A stretch of DNA of 64,000 nucleotides. Origin: Luteimonas terrae. GTDB lineage: Bacteria > Pseudomonadota > Gammaproteobacteria > Xanthomonadales > Xanthomonadaceae. The first letter of the stretch is position 1. Every line of letters begins with the position of its first letter. Shown here piece by piece: positions 1-9,142 of the stretch. The stretch spans positions 1 through 64,000 of the forward strand of contig NZ_SMTG01000003.1 in NCBI RefSeq assembly GCF_004358165.1, written 5' to 3'. The notes beneath the pieces are model-generated. The model searched no databases, was not told the DNA's origin, and saw only the letters and a list, made by a program, of their open reading frames with translations. A program made the translations under genes and the position numbers.

Positions 1-2048
1 TCGGCCAATGCGTTGTAGCCCGACGCCGTGGCGTACTGGCCCCAGGCGTTGCTGCCGCTGCCGAAGGCCGAAGACCCGACGCCGGTCGCGTTCGTCCCCG
101 AACCGATCGCCGTCGAATAATCGGCAGCCGCCGTCGCATTGGACCCCGAGGCGGTGGCTTCTTCGCCATCGGCGTAGGCCTCGCCTTCGCCGCTGGCAGT
201 AAAGCGCGCCGTAGCTTCGTCCAGCTGCTCCAGATTCACCGCATCGGTCGCTTCGGTGCCGGCTGCGACGTTTGTGATCTGACGTTCGTTGCCATCCGCG
301 CCGACCGACACCGTGTCCGCACGATCGGCGACCGAGCCCGACCCCAGCGCGACCGCGTTGGTCGCGCCGGTCTCCACGGACGATCCGGCACCGATCGCGA
401 TGCCGCTCTCGGCATCGACGTAGGAATTGGTGCCCATCGCGATGGCGTGGATGTCGTCGGCGAATGCCTGATGGCCGATCGCGACGGTGTAGTTGTCGTA
501 GGCGAATGCGCCCTTGCCGATCGCCACGGCGCTTTCGCCCGGCGACCAGCTGCCGTAGCCGATCGATACCGAGCGGCGTCCGGCTGCGTAGGAGTCGAGA
601 CCGAGCGCTGTCGACTCGACGCCGGTCGCCCAAGCGAAGCTGCCGTAGGCGGTCGCGCCGTCGGCCGTCGCCCAGGCGTAAGTGCCGGTCGCGGTGCTCT
701 GCTCGCCATTGGCGCGACTGTTGTCACCCAGCGCGACGGCGTAGTCGGACTGCGCATGTGCCTTGTTGCCGGCGGCCAGCGAGGACTCGCCCTCTGCGCG
801 CGCGCCATAACCGAGCGCGGCCGATCGTACGCCCGTCGCCTGCGCACCTGCGCCGACGGCAGTCGAATAGTCCGCAGCGGCGGCTCCGACGAGCACGGGA
901 TTGCCGTCCTCATCCTCGATCGGCCAACCGAATTGATCGAAGGCCTCACCCTGCCCGCCCACCGCGGTGCTCGCGACGCCATTGGCATCAGCGCCTGCGC
1001 CGACCGCGGTGCCGTTGTCCTGGCTGGCGCTGGCGTTGAAGCCGACCGCTGTCGATTGCGCTGCGCCCGCGTAGGCGCCGCTGCCGAATGCCGAGGCACC
1101 CGAGCCGTAGGCGCTGCTGGTCGAACCGACAGCCGTGGTGTAGTCGCCGCCGGTCGCGGCGCCCGCGCCTGCGGCGACGGACTCCTCACCTTCGACGAGG
1201 GCGTCCGCATCTCCGGACGCCTGGAAGTGGCGGGTCGAATCGGCGATCGCATCATCGACCTGTCCGACCGTCGCCGCGTCGCTGTCGGCAATGCCGTCGG
1301 AGACGTTGACCAGTCGCCGCGTAGCGGGCGCACCGGCCGCGCTCGTCCCGCTGCCGTCGCCGAACGACACCGTGTCGGCTTCCGTCGCGACCGCGCCATG
1401 TCCGATGGCGACCGCGTCGGTCGCGCCTGCACGGACCGTTGCGGTGCGGCCGACCGCGGTGCCGCCGGCGGCGAGCGCCTGAGCGGTGAAACCGACGGCG
1501 GTGGATTGCGCCTGCGAGGCCTGCGCATTCGAGCCCAGCGCGGTCGCGCCGGTGGCGAGCGCGCTCGAGCCTGCACCGATGGCCGATGCGTTCGCGGCGC
1601 TCGCACGGGCGTTGGCGCCCGTCGCGGTCGCGCTGTTGGCCGTGGCACGTGCGTTGGCACCGCTCGCGGTCGAGTTCGGACCGGTGGCCTGGGCGGTGTA
1701 GCCCAGCGCCGTGGACTGCGGCCCGCTGGCTACAGCCTGGGCGCCGAACGCGGTGGCATTGGTGCCCGAGGCGTTGGCGGTGCCGGGGATCGCGCACTGG
1801 GTCACCACCAGGCGAGCACCGTTGAGCACGGCGCACGTGCCCGACCCACCGACCCCGACCGATTGCGCGGAAAGCGGGAATGCGGCGCCGGACAGCGCAA
1901 CCAGCACGGCCGCGCAAAGCGTGGCACGGCGGCCTGCCCCTGCAGTCCGCGTTGCGGATCCGGGTGCCGAATCTCCCGAGGCGAGCTCGGATGCCACGAC
2001 CAGTTGCTTGAGCGCGTGGCTCCACACCTTTCGATAGATTCGGTTCAT
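1..2048 (-). CDS. Trimeric autotransporter adhesin (YadA-like), 5' part; runs off window edge
   Basis: The reading frame is open from an ATG at 2048 to the left edge (682 codons, no stop), so the C-terminal anchor is missing. The N-terminus has the extended signal peptide of type V secretion (begins MNRIYRKVWSHALKQLVV, then SELAS), a hydrophobic core near residues 45-58 and a likely cleavage site near residue 61. After that comes a low-complexity head of YadA-type repeats built on T/S-A-V/L/F/I-G every 14-16 residues. Two neck modules interrupt it, near 222-268 and near 565-612 (core RQITNVAAGTEATDAVNLEQ). AGAGGA lies 6 nt before the ATG. The family forms surface trimers that bind host or abiotic surfaces; the ligand cannot be inferred. 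The other two minus-strand frames are also open but Arg/Pro-rich, an effect of GC content. Confidence 0.88.
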   Translation of the reverse strand, partial: MNRIYRKVWSHALKQLVVASELASGDSAPGSATRTAGAGRRATLCAAVLVALSGAAFPLSAQSVGVGGSGTCAVLNGARLVVTQCAIPGTANASGTNATAFGAQAVASGPQSTALGYTAQATGPNSTASGANARATANSATATGANARASAANASAIGAGSSALATGATALGSNAQASQAQSTAVGFTAQALAAGGTAVGRTATVRAGATDAVAIGHGAVATEADTVSFGDGSGTSAAGAPATRRLVNVSDGIADSDAATVGQVDDAIADSTRHFQASGDADALVEGEESVAAGAGAATGGDYTTAVGSTSSAYGSGASAFGSGAYAGAAQSTAVGFNASASQDNGTAVGAGADANGVASTAVGGQGEAFDQFGWPIEDEDGNPVLVGAAAADYSTAVGAGAQATGVRSAALGYGARAEGESSLAAGNKAHAQSDYAVALGDNSRANGEQSTATGTYAWATADGATAYGSFAWATGVESTALGLDSYAAGRRSVSIGYGSWSPGESAVAIGKGAFAYDNYTVAIGHQAFADDIHAIAMGTNSYVDAESGIAIGAGSSVETGATNAVALGSGSVADRADTVSVGADGNERQITNVAAGTEATDAVNLEQLDEATARFTASGEGEAYADGEEATASGSNATAAADYSTAIGSGTNATGVGSSAFGSGSNAWGQYATASGYNALA

Positions 2049-2096
2049 CTCGGTCCTCTGCAAGTCGCTGATTTGGAAGTGATTTGAAAAACGAAA

Positions 2097-2124
2097 AACC
2101 CACGGCCGCGCGCGACCGTGGGTT
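2097..2124 (-). terminator. Terminator-like hairpin in the adhesin leader
   Basis: On the minus strand a 9-bp perfect stem (AACCCACGG/CCGTGGGTT) with a 10-nt loop is followed by TTTTTCGTTTTTC. It stands about 48 nt upstream of the adhesin ATG, and purL already has its own terminator further upstream. It therefore lies in the adhesin leader and could act as an attenuator, or insulate the gene from read-through. No plus-strand gene needs it. Confidence 0.6.
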
Positions 2125-2426
2125 CGGGAGTCCTACTTCTGGAATGCGGGGACGACAGCGGCGCCGAGCCGAATCCGTCCGGAAATGTCCTCGATGGTGC
2201 GCAAGTTGAACGGTCCCCCAACGCCTGTTCGGAGTCGATACTTGCGCCTCTCAAAACTGCCCGTCAAGGTCAGTAATTGACAAAATTCAATCAATCAATG
2301 ACTTGAACACCAAATTAATGACATGGATCGTCATTTATGTGACGAGCGTCAATTTTTTGACACAGCGATGCGACGCGCGACACGCATGTCGTTCGTCACG
2401 GTGTGAACGCGGGGTTTAAAACAGAT
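2125..2426 (-). promoter_or_regulatory. AT-rich intergenic region, presumed adhesin promoter and operators
   Basis: No convincing gene is present. The stretch 2270-2365 is far more AT-rich than the rest of the window and dense in TGAC/GTCA words. Two dyads are exact: AATGAC-N7-GTCATT at 2317-2335 and GTCAA-N4-TTGAC at 2348-2361. Several TTGAC words could serve as -35 boxes, but I cannot pick a convincing -10, so the promoter is not placed. Confidence 0.45.
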
Positions 2427-2452
2427 GAAAGCGCCCACCGGAGGGTGGGCGC
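2427..2452 (-). terminator. Rho-independent terminator of purL
   Basis: The 9-bp stem GCGCCCACC/GGTGGGCGC with a CTCC loop (minus-strand reading) begins 6 nt after the purL stop codon and is followed by TTTC. Confidence 0.7.
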
Positions 2453-2458
2453 GGAGGC

Positions 2459-5400
2459 TCAGCCGACGTGCCTGCGCGCGTTGCGGAACATCCGTAACCA
2501 AGGGCTGTCCTCCGGCCAGTCGGCCGGGGCCCAGCTGAGGTTTGCCGTGCGCGGGGTGCGCTCGGGGTGCGGCATCAGGATGGTCGCGCGGCCGTCGGTC
2601 GAGGTCAGGCCCGCGATCGCGTCCTGCGAGCCGTTCGGATTCGCCGGGTAGCGCATGGCCGGGCCGTCGCCGTCGACGTAGCGCAGGACCACCGATGCGG
2701 CCCTGCGGTCCGCATCGTCGTCGAACTGGACGCGACCTTCGCCGTGGGCGATCGCCACCGGGATCCTCGATCCAGCCATGCCGGCGAAGAACAGCGAGGG
2801 TGAGTCCTCGACTTCCAGCAGGCCGAAACGCGCCTCGAACTGCTCGCTGCGGTTGCGCAGCAGACGCGGCCAGTGCCGCGCGCCGGGGATGATCGGCTTG
2901 AGCTGCGAGAGCATCTGGCAGCCGTTGCAGACACCGAGCGAGAAAGTGTCGCCACGCGCGAAGAAGCGCTCGAACGCGGCACGCAGTTCGGCGGTCTCGA
3001 GGATCGAGGTCGCCCAGCCGCGGCCCGCGCCGAGCACGTCGCCGTAGCTGAAGCCGCCGCAGGCGACCAGGCCCTGCATCGTCGCGAGATCCACGCGGCC
3101 GGCGATGAGATCGCTCATGTGCACGTCGACCGCGGCGAAGCCGGCGCGGTCGAAGGCCGAGGCCATTTCGATCTGGCCGTTGACGCCCTGCTCGCGCAGC
3201 ACGGCCACCTTCGGGCGTGCGCCCTTGGCGATGTATGGGGCCGCGACATCATCGGACGGATCGAAGGTCAACACCGGGCGGAGGCCCGGCGCGTCGAAGC
3301 GACGCGCGGACGCGCGTTCTTCGTCGGCGCATTCGGGGTTGTCGCGCAGCGCCTGCATGGCGTGCGTGACCGACCACCAGGCGTCGAACAGCGCGTCCCA
3401 CTTCCATTCGGCCAGCACGTCGTCGCCATCGAGCACGCGGATCGCATTGGCGGTCGTCGGACGGGCGATGCGCTGGGCGCATTCGATCAGGCCGTGACGC
3501 GCGACGAGATCGGCGAATTCGGCGCGGTCTTCGGCCGAGATCTGCACCACGGCGCCGAGTTCTTCTGAGAACAGCGTGCGCAGCGCGTCGCGGTTGCGGT
3601 CGTCGCCCCAGCCTTCCAGATCGATGTCGAGGCCGACGTGGGCGGTGAACGCCATCTCGCACAGCGCGGCAAAGGCGCCGCCGTCGGAACGGTCGTGATA
3701 GGCCATCAGCAGGCCCGCTTCGCGTGCCTCGCAGATCAGCTCGAAGAAGGCCTTCAGGCGCTCAGGCTCGTCGACGTCGGGGCACGGACCACCGAAGCCG
3801 TCGAACACCTGCGATAGCACCGATCCGCCCAGACGCTGCTTGCCCGCGCCCAGACCGATCAGCCACAGCTCGGTGTCGGCCTCGCGGATGAGCAGCGGTG
3901 TGAGCTGGGTGCGCACGTCGGGCACTGGCGCGAACGCGGTGATGATCAGCGAGACCGGCGAGACGACCTTCTGCGTCCCGCCATCGGCCTGCCACTGCGC
4001 CTGCATCGACAGCGAGTCCTTGCCGACCGGGATCGCCAGATCGATCTCGGGGCACAGTTCCATCGCGACCGCGCGGACCGCATCGAACAGGCGCGCGTCT
4101 TCACCGGCATGGCCGCAGGCGGCCATCCAGTTCGCCGACAGCTTGACCCGGTGCAGGGTCTCGACCGGCGCGGCGCAGAGATTGGTGATCGCCTCGCCCA
4201 CGGCCATGCGCGCGGCGGCGGCCGAGTCGATCAGCGCCAGCGGCGTGCGCTCGCCGATCGCCATCGCCTCGCCGGTGAAGCCTTCGAAACCCGACAGCGT
4301 GATCGCGCAATCGGCGACCGGCAGCTGCCACGGGCCGACCATCTGGTCACGCGCGGTCAGGCCGCCGACGCTGCGGTCGCCGATCGTGACGAGGAAGGAC
4401 TTGGACGCGACCGTCGGATGCGCAAGCACGCGCAGGCCGGCTGTGTGCAGATCGACCAGGCCGCTGTTGAGCGCGGGCCAGCGATGCGGCGAGGTGCGCG
4501 ACGTGTCGCGATGCATCTTCGGCGGCTTGCCGAACAGCAGATCCATCGGCAAATCGATGGGCCAGTCATGGTCGCCGCCGATCGTGTCGGGCGTGGCGCC
4601 ATAACCCACGGTCAGATGTTCCTTCGACGTCGCGACACCGACGATCGCAACCGGGCAACGCTCGCGCGCGCAGATCGCCTTGAACTCCTCGACGCGGTCC
4701 TGCGGAATGCCGAGGACGTAGCGTTCCTGCGATTCGTTGCACCACAGCTGCATCGGCGACAGCGACGGGTCGTCGCTGGGCACGCGGTCCAGATCGATGA
4801 TGCCGCCGACGTTGGAGTCGTGCAGCAGTTCGGGAATCGCGTTCGACAGGCCGCCGGCGCCGACGTCGTGGAACCACAGGATCGGATTGCGCTCGGCCAG
4901 CGCCACGCAGCGGTCGATGACCTCCTGCACGCGGCGTTCCATCTCCGGGTTGTCGCGCTGCACGGAGGCGAAATCGAGATCCTCGGCGCTCTCGCCCGAG
5001 GCCACCGAACTCGCCGCGCCGCCGCCCAGGCCGATCAGCATCGCCGGACCACCGAGCACGACGACCGCGTCACCCGGCGACAGCGTCCGCTTCTCGACCA
5101 TCGTGCGGTCGATCGCACCGAGGCCACCGGCCAGCATGATGGGCTTGTCGTAGCCGCGCACCAGGCCGTTGTCGCCTTCGGCCAGCTCGAAGCTGCGGAA
5201 ATAGCCGAGCAGGTTCGGACGACCGAACTCGTTGTTGAACGCGGCGCCGCCCAGCGGGCCGTCGAGCATGATCTCGAGCGCCGGCGCCATGCGCGGGTTC
5301 AGCGCGCGCGGCGCTTCCCAAGGCTGCGGCAGCGTGGGGATGCGCAGGTGCGAGACCGAGAAGCCGGTCAGGCCGGCCTTGGGCTTGCCGCCGCGGCCGG

Positions 5401-6361
5401 TCGCGCCCTCGTCGCGAATCTCGCCACCGGCGCCGGTGCTGGCGCCCGCGAACGGCGAGATCGCGGTCGGATGGTTGTGCGTTTCGACCTTGATGCAGAA
5501 CGCGCTGTCGACCAGCGGTTCGCTGCGGTATTCGAACGACACCGGATCGGGCCGGAAGCGGCGCGCCGGGTAGCCTTCCACGACCGCCGCGTTGTCGCTG
5601 TAGGCCGACAGCGTGTGCTCGGGCGTCGTCGCGTGCGTGTGGCGGATCATGCCGAACAGCGATTGCGCGCGGCCGTTGCGCGTCATCTCCTCGCCGTCGA
5701 TGGTCCAGGACGCATTGAAGATCTTGTGCCGGCAGTGCTCGGAGTTCGCCTGCGCGAACATCATCAGCTCGACGTCGGCCGGATCGCGGCCCAGTGCGCC
5801 GAAGCGCTCGCGCAGGTACGCGATCTCGTCGTCGGCGAGGGCCAGGCCGAGACGCCTGTTGGCGGCGTCGAGATCGTCGAGCGCGATGCGCTCGAGCGCG
5901 CCACGCGACGGCGTGGCGAACAGGGCATCAGCCGCATCGACATCGTCCAGCAGCGACTGCGTCATCGGGTCGTGCAGCAGCTTCGACACCGCCGCCTGCG
6001 TGGCCGCATCGTCCGGCCAGCCGGCCAGATCCAGGCGCAGGCCGCGTTCGACGCGATGCACCGGCTGCCCGGCGCCGCGCAGCAGTTCGGTGGCCTTGCT
6101 GGCCCAGGGCGAAATGGTGCCCAGTCGCGGCGAGACGTAGCGCGAGACGGCGCCCTCTGCGCGAACCGGCGCGGGGCCGGCGTCGACCTCCAGGATCCGG
6201 CGCAGCGTGGCGTCGTCGGGCGACTGCCCGGCCTCGGCCTCGACGAAGTAGACATGCCAGGCGCCGGCCACTGTGAGCGCGGGCGACACCGACTGCAGAC
6301 GTGCTTCAAGCCGTTCGCGGCGGAACGGCGACAGGGCCTGCTGGCCCTCGAGGACGATCAT
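2459..6361 (-). CDS. purL: Phosphoribosylformylglycinamidine synthase
   Basis: This 1300-residue enzyme matches the large fused PurL of gammaproteobacteria (about 1295 residues). It converts FGAR, glutamine and ATP to FGAM in de novo purine synthesis, in the cytoplasm. The N-terminal linker and two AIR-synthase-like halves are recognisable ([20 protein letters not shown], then [13 protein letters not shown]). The C-terminal class I glutaminase has its nucleophile at Cys1145 (LGVCNGCQ) and the His1265/Glu1267 pair in MPHPERTP. It is codirectional with dsbC, 94 nt upstream. A strong dyad containing TACAAT lies just before the gene, and a terminator follows it. The first ATG fits the family start. 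Confidence 0.97.
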   Translation of the reverse strand: MIVLEGQQALSPFRRERLEARLQSVSPALTVAGAWHVYFVEAEAGQSPDDATLRRILEVDAGPAPVRAEGAVSRYVSPRLGTISPWASKATELLRGAGQPVHRVERGLRLDLAGWPDDAATQAAVSKLLHDPMTQSLLDDVDAADALFATPSRGALERIALDDLDAANRRLGLALADDEIAYLRERFGALGRDPADVELMMFAQANSEHCRHKIFNASWTIDGEEMTRNGRAQSLFGMIRHTHATTPEHTLSAYSDNAAVVEGYPARRFRPDPVSFEYRSEPLVDSAFCIKVETHNHPTAISPFAGASTGAGGEIRDEGATGRGGKPKAGLTGFSVSHLRIPTLPQPWEAPRALNPRMAPALEIMLDGPLGGAAFNNEFGRPNLLGYFRSFELAEGDNGLVRGYDKPIMLAGGLGAIDRTMVEKRTLSPGDAVVVLGGPAMLIGLGGGAASSVASGESAEDLDFASVQRDNPEMERRVQEVIDRCVALAERNPILWFHDVGAGGLSNAIPELLHDSNVGGIIDLDRVPSDDPSLSPMQLWCNESQERYVLGIPQDRVEEFKAICARERCPVAIVGVATSKEHLTVGYGATPDTIGGDHDWPIDLPMDLLFGKPPKMHRDTSRTSPHRWPALNSGLVDLHTAGLRVLAHPTVASKSFLVTIGDRSVGGLTARDQMVGPWQLPVADCAITLSGFEGFTGEAMAIGERTPLALIDSAAAARMAVGEAITNLCAAPVETLHRVKLSANWMAACGHAGEDARLFDAVRAVAMELCPEIDLAIPVGKDSLSMQAQWQADGGTQKVVSPVSLIITAFAPVPDVRTQLTPLLIREADTELWLIGLGAGKQRLGGSVLSQVFDGFGGPCPDVDEPERLKAFFELICEAREAGLLMAYHDRSDGGAFAALCEMAFTAHVGLDIDLEGWGDDRNRDALRTLFSEELGAVVQISAEDRAEFADLVARHGLIECAQRIARPTTANAIRVLDGDDVLAEWKWDALFDAWWSVTHAMQALRDNPECADEERASARRFDAPGLRPVLTFDPSDDVAAPYIAKGARPKVAVLREQGVNGQIEMASAFDRAGFAAVDVHMSDLIAGRVDLATMQGLVACGGFSYGDVLGAGRGWATSILETAELRAAFERFFARGDTFSLGVCNGCQMLSQLKPIIPGARHWPRLLRNRSEQFEARFGLLEVEDSPSLFFAGMAGSRIPVAIAHGEGRVQFDDDADRRAASVVLRYVDGDGPAMRYPANPNGSQDAIAGLTSTDGRATILMPHPERTPRTANLSWAPADWPEDSPWLRMFRNARRHVG

Positions 6362-6386
6362 GTCCGGGGAAACCGTATTTCAGGGC

Positions 6387-6408
6387 CGGCCATTGTAGCC
6401 AATGGCCG
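6387..6408 (-). promoter_or_regulatory. Perfect dyad overlapping a possible purL -10 box
   Basis: CGGCCATTG-TAGC-CAATGGCCG is a 9-bp perfect inverted repeat. Read on the minus strand its centre contains TACAAT, a plausible -10 about 35 nt before the purL ATG. It has no T-tract, which argues against a terminator. It could be an operator or a leader hairpin; the regulator is unknown and it does not resemble the PurR box. Confidence 0.35.
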
Positions 6409-6455
6409 CGCCGGCCGCCCCAACCGCACCTGTGCGGCGGGGCGTGCGTGGGCCT

Positions 6456-7268
6456 TCAGCGGCTGCCGCCGGCCTCGCCGTCGAGGCGCTGCAGGGCCTG
6501 GAGGAGCTGATCGGGCGGCATGTAGCCCGGCATCGTGGTGCCGTCGGCGGCGATGATCATCGGCGTGCCGGTCAGGCCGACGCGCTGACCCAGCGCGTAA
6601 TGCGCCGCAACCGGGTTCTCGCAGGACTTCGATTCCACGCGCTGCCCGTTCTTGGCAGCGGTCAGCGCCTGCTTGCGGTCGCTGGCGCACCACACCGACT
6701 CCATCAGGCGGAAGTCGTCGGTGCCCAGGCCCATGCGCGGATAGGCGAGGTATTCGATGGCGATGCCGCGCTTGTTGTACTCGGCGATGTCCTCGTGCAG
6801 GCGACGGCAGTAGCCGCACTCCACGTCCGTGAACACCGAGACGGTGTACTTCGGATTGGCGGGCGCGAAGATGATGCGCTGGTCTTCGGGCACCTCCGAG
6901 AGCAACCGCTGGCGCAGCTTGGACAGGCCCGCCTGGCTCATGTCGCGCTTCTCGCGCGCATCGAACAGGCTGCCCTGCAGCACGTAGCGGCCGTCGTTGC
7001 TGACGTAGAGCACCTGGCCGGACACGATGACTTCCTGGAAGCCCGGCAGCGGGGCGTCGGCGACGCTCTCGATCGACACGCGCGGATTGATCGACAGGAT
7101 CGCGTCGCGTGCTTCGGCGGCCGGCGAACCGGCCGGCGCTTCGATCGCGGCGGGCGCCGGCGTGGCCGTGTCCGCGGCGGTTGCCGATGCGGCATCGGAC
7201 GTGCCCGGGCTCTGGGCACAGGCGGACAGGCTGAAAGCGCCGAACAGCGCGAACACGAAGTGCTTCAT
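6456..7268 (-). CDS. dsbC: DsbC-like disulfide isomerase, probable lipoprotein
   Basis: The 270-residue protein has the DsbC layout: an N-terminal dimerisation domain (about 50-110) and a thioredoxin-fold domain with the active site Cys151-Gly-Tyr-Cys154, a second cysteine pair (Cys194, Cys216) and the cis-proline loop GTPMII. DsbC reshuffles wrong disulfides in the periplasm and is kept reduced by DsbD, which is also encoded here. The leader MKHFVFALFGAFSLSAC ends in a lipobox-like LSAC, so the protein may be membrane-tethered rather than soluble, unlike E. coli DsbC. A Pro/Ala-rich linker follows the cysteine. I chose the ATG at 7268 because GGTGG lies 9 nt upstream; an in-frame ATG at 7274 is possible. 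Confidence 0.85.
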   Translation of the reverse strand: MKHFVFALFGAFSLSACAQSPGTSDAASATAADTATPAPAAIEAPAGSPAAEARDAILSINPRVSIESVADAPLPGFQEVIVSGQVLYVSNDGRYVLQGSLFDAREKRDMSQAGLSKLRQRLLSEVPEDQRIIFAPANPKYTVSVFTDVECGYCRRLHEDIAEYNKRGIAIEYLAYPRMGLGTDDFRLMESVWCASDRKQALTAAKNGQRVESKSCENPVAAHYALGQRVGLTGTPMIIAADGTTMPGYMPPDQLLQALQRLDGEAGGSR

Positions 7269-7390
7269 CGACATCGACCACCAAGAGCGGGGGTTCCCGG
7301 AAGGGGCCATTCTGTCACGACGGCCGCGGACGGGCGCCGGGCCGGCGACGCGCCGCAGCAGCGGTTCATGGGATCCCGTCACCCGATCGC

Positions 7391-8365
7391 TCAGCCGCGC
7401 GGATGGTGCGTGGTGTGGAGCCGCTTGAGCTGTTCCCGCGCGACCAGCGTGTAGATCTGCGTCGTCGACAGCGAGCTGTGGCCGAGCAGCATCTGCAGCG
7501 CGCGCAGGTCGGCCCCGTGGTTGAGCAGATGCGTGGCGAAGCTGTGGCGCAGGCCGTGCGGACTTACCCGGGCCGGGTCGATGCCCGCCGCGGCGGCGTA
7601 ACGCTTCACCAGTCCCCAGAACTGCTGCCGTGTCATCGCGGCGTGCCGTTTGGTGAGGAACAACGGCGTGCCCCCCGCCGCATCGCGCGCCGGCCCCTTG
7701 CCGCCGGCGAGCACGGGACGGGCCTCGTCGAGATAGCGCTGCAGCCAGTGCTGGGCCTCTTCGCCCAATGGCACCATCCGCGTGCGCTCGCCCTTGCCGG
7801 TCACCCGCAAGGCGCCCTGTCGCAGATTGACGCCATTGGCCGGCAACCCGACGAGTTCGCTGACGCGCAGGCCGCAGGCGTACATCAGCTCCAGCATCGT
7901 GCGGTCGCGCAGGCCTTCGACATCGCCGATGTCCGGCGCACCCAATAGCGCATCGATCTGCGATTCGCCCAGCGCCTTGGGCAGCGAACGCGGCAATTTG
8001 GGCGGTTCGAGCAGCGCGGTCGGATCGTCCGTACGTCCGTGGCGACGCTGGCGATGTGCGTAAAACGCGCGCAGCGCCGACAGCAGTCGCGCATTGCTGC
8101 GCGCGCTCCAGCCGTGACCGGACCGCCAGGCGAGAAAGCCGAAGATCGTCGCGCGGTCCGCGTCGGCGATCGGGGCGCCGTCGCGCCAGCGCGCGAAGGC
8201 CGCAAGGTCGCCGCCGTAGGATGCGGCCGTCTGCTTCGAGATGCCGTGCTCGGCCCAGAACGCGTCCAGAAACCCGTCGATGTCGCGACGGTCCGCGTCC
8301 CGCAAAGGCGGCAGCGCCATCACGAGCGAGCGGCGTTCGGCGGGCGTGGTCGTGCGATCGGACAT
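7391..8365 (-). CDS. xerD: Tyrosine recombinase XerD
   Basis: The 324-residue protein has an N-terminal SAM-like core-binding domain (about 24-110) and a C-terminal tyrosine recombinase domain. The full catalytic set is visible: Arg167 (CGLRVSEL), Lys191 (TGKGERTR), His270 and Arg273 (HGLRHSFATH), His296 (LLGHSS) and Tyr305 (TQIYT). With XerC it resolves chromosome dimers at dif. It is nearer XerD than XerC by motif wording, though the XerC/D split needs an alignment. The N-terminus is about 20 residues longer than E. coli XerD; MALPPLRD at residue 17 is an alternative start. The RDD gene diverges 44 nt away, so both promoters must fit there. It is codirectional with dsbC. Confidence 0.9.
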   Translation of the reverse strand: MSDRTTTPAERRSLVMALPPLRDADRRDIDGFLDAFWAEHGISKQTAASYGGDLAAFARWRDGAPIADADRATIFGFLAWRSGHGWSARSNARLLSALRAFYAHRQRRHGRTDDPTALLEPPKLPRSLPKALGESQIDALLGAPDIGDVEGLRDRTMLELMYACGLRVSELVGLPANGVNLRQGALRVTGKGERTRMVPLGEEAQHWLQRYLDEARPVLAGGKGPARDAAGGTPLFLTKRHAAMTRQQFWGLVKRYAAAAGIDPARVSPHGLRHSFATHLLNHGADLRALQMLLGHSSLSTTQIYTLVAREQLKRLHTTHHPRG

Positions 8366-8409
8366 CGCGCACAGCTTAGCGGCCTCACGGCTGCGGCTAT
8401 GCTCTGGCG

Positions 8410-8901
8410 ATGACCCAGGATTCGACGACGCCCCCTGCCCGCCCACCCCGCCCGTGGATCGGCTGGCGGTGCCTGGCGCTGGTCTACGACCTGTGGCCGG
8501 TGCTGGCGTTGTGGCTGCTGCTGTCGGCGGCGTTCACCGCGGCCTTCACGTTTCTGGGCCATCACGACCCGCACGAGAACATCGCGCCGCTGAGCGCGTT
8601 GCAGATCGTGCTGTGGATCGGCTGCTGGCTGCTGACCGGGCTGTACGCGGTGTTGAGCTGGCGGACCGGCGGGCAGACGCTCGGGATGCGGCCGTGGCGC
8701 CTGCGGGTTCGCGCCCGTGATGGCGGGCACGCGTCGACGCGTGCGCTGTGGTTGCGCTTCGGCGTGGCGACGGTGTCGCTGCTCGCCGGTGGACTGGGGT
8801 TCTGGTGGGCGTGGGTGGATCGCGAGCGCTTGACCTGGCATGACCGCGCGAGCGGGACGCGGATGGTGCGGGAGCCGAAGCGGAGTGGGCCGAGCGCCTA
8901 G
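8410..8901 (+). CDS. RDD family membrane protein
   Basis: A 163-residue protein with three hydrophobic segments (about 22-50, 62-83, 117-137) and the RDD hallmark: an early Arg and Asp in helix one (RCLALVYDLWP) and the GQTLGMRPWRLRV motif after helix two. RDD proteins are small integral membrane proteins; some have been linked to ion transport, but no specific substrate can be given. It is divergent from xerD, as is common in xanthomonads. The C-terminus is basic and cytoplasmic by the positive-inside rule. Confidence 0.8.
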   Translation: MTQDSTTPPARPPRPWIGWRCLALVYDLWPVLALWLLLSAAFTAAFTFLGHHDPHENIAPLSALQIVLWIGCWLLTGLYAVLSWRTGGQTLGMRPWRLRVRARDGGHASTRALWLRFGVATVSLLAGGLGFWWAWVDRERLTWHDRASGTRMVREPKRSGPSA

Positions 8902-8927
8902 CGCGCGTCATGCCGGGACCTGGCGCT

Positions 8928-9014
8928 CGTCATTCCAGCGAAAGTTGGGATCCAGCCTGCTCTGCGTGGTCGGAACGAAGATCAAAATGGGTCCCAGCGT
9001 TCGCTGGGGCGACG
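8928..9014. repeat. Imperfect long inverted repeat of intergenic type
   Basis: A left arm at 8928-8954 (starting CGTCATTCCAGCGAAAG) and a right arm at 8988-9014 (starting TGGGTCCCAGCG) are imperfect reverse complements over 27 nt with about 33 nt between them. The wording CATTCCAGCGAAAG..GGGATCCA resembles dispersed non-coding repeats of many proteobacterial genomes. There is no coding potential. Confidence 0.55.
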
Positions 9015-9110
9015 GATGCGTTCTTCGAAGTCCTGCGATAGCGCTTCGTAGCGCACAGGCTGTTCGTTCAATCGCTCATCCGTCCCGGCGAAGCACGCGA
9101 GGCGTTCGGC

Positions 9111-9139
9111 GTACCCGCGCGGCAGTGCCGCGCGGGTAC
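9111..9139. terminator. 29-bp perfect palindrome after lptG
   Basis: GTACCCGCGCGGCA and its exact reverse complement flank a single G. The structure ends 3 nt from the lptG stop codon, where a terminator is expected, but no T-run follows on either strand. It may act as an mRNA 3'-end stabiliser or a Rho-assisted pause. Confidence 0.5.
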
Positions 9140-9142
9140 GCC

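Noticed and set aside
236..2103. Long Arg/Pro/Ser-rich reading frames opposite to and within the adhesin gene
   Set aside because: They are shadows in the other frames of a repetitive high-GC gene; only the frame from 2048 has a type V signal peptide and YadA-type repeats.
2045..2254. 69-codon frame in the adhesin leader as a regulatory leader peptide
   Set aside because: No codon bias towards one amino acid, no convincing Shine-Dalgarno sequence, and it reads straight through the hairpin.
4109..6556. 815-residue plus-strand frame opposite purL
   Set aside because: Composition is rich in Arg, Ala, His and Gln without domains; the opposite frame encodes a complete PurL.
7391..8365. XerD as part of an integrative element
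   Set aside because: It has the length and surroundings of the housekeeping recombinase; no attachment-site repeats flank it.
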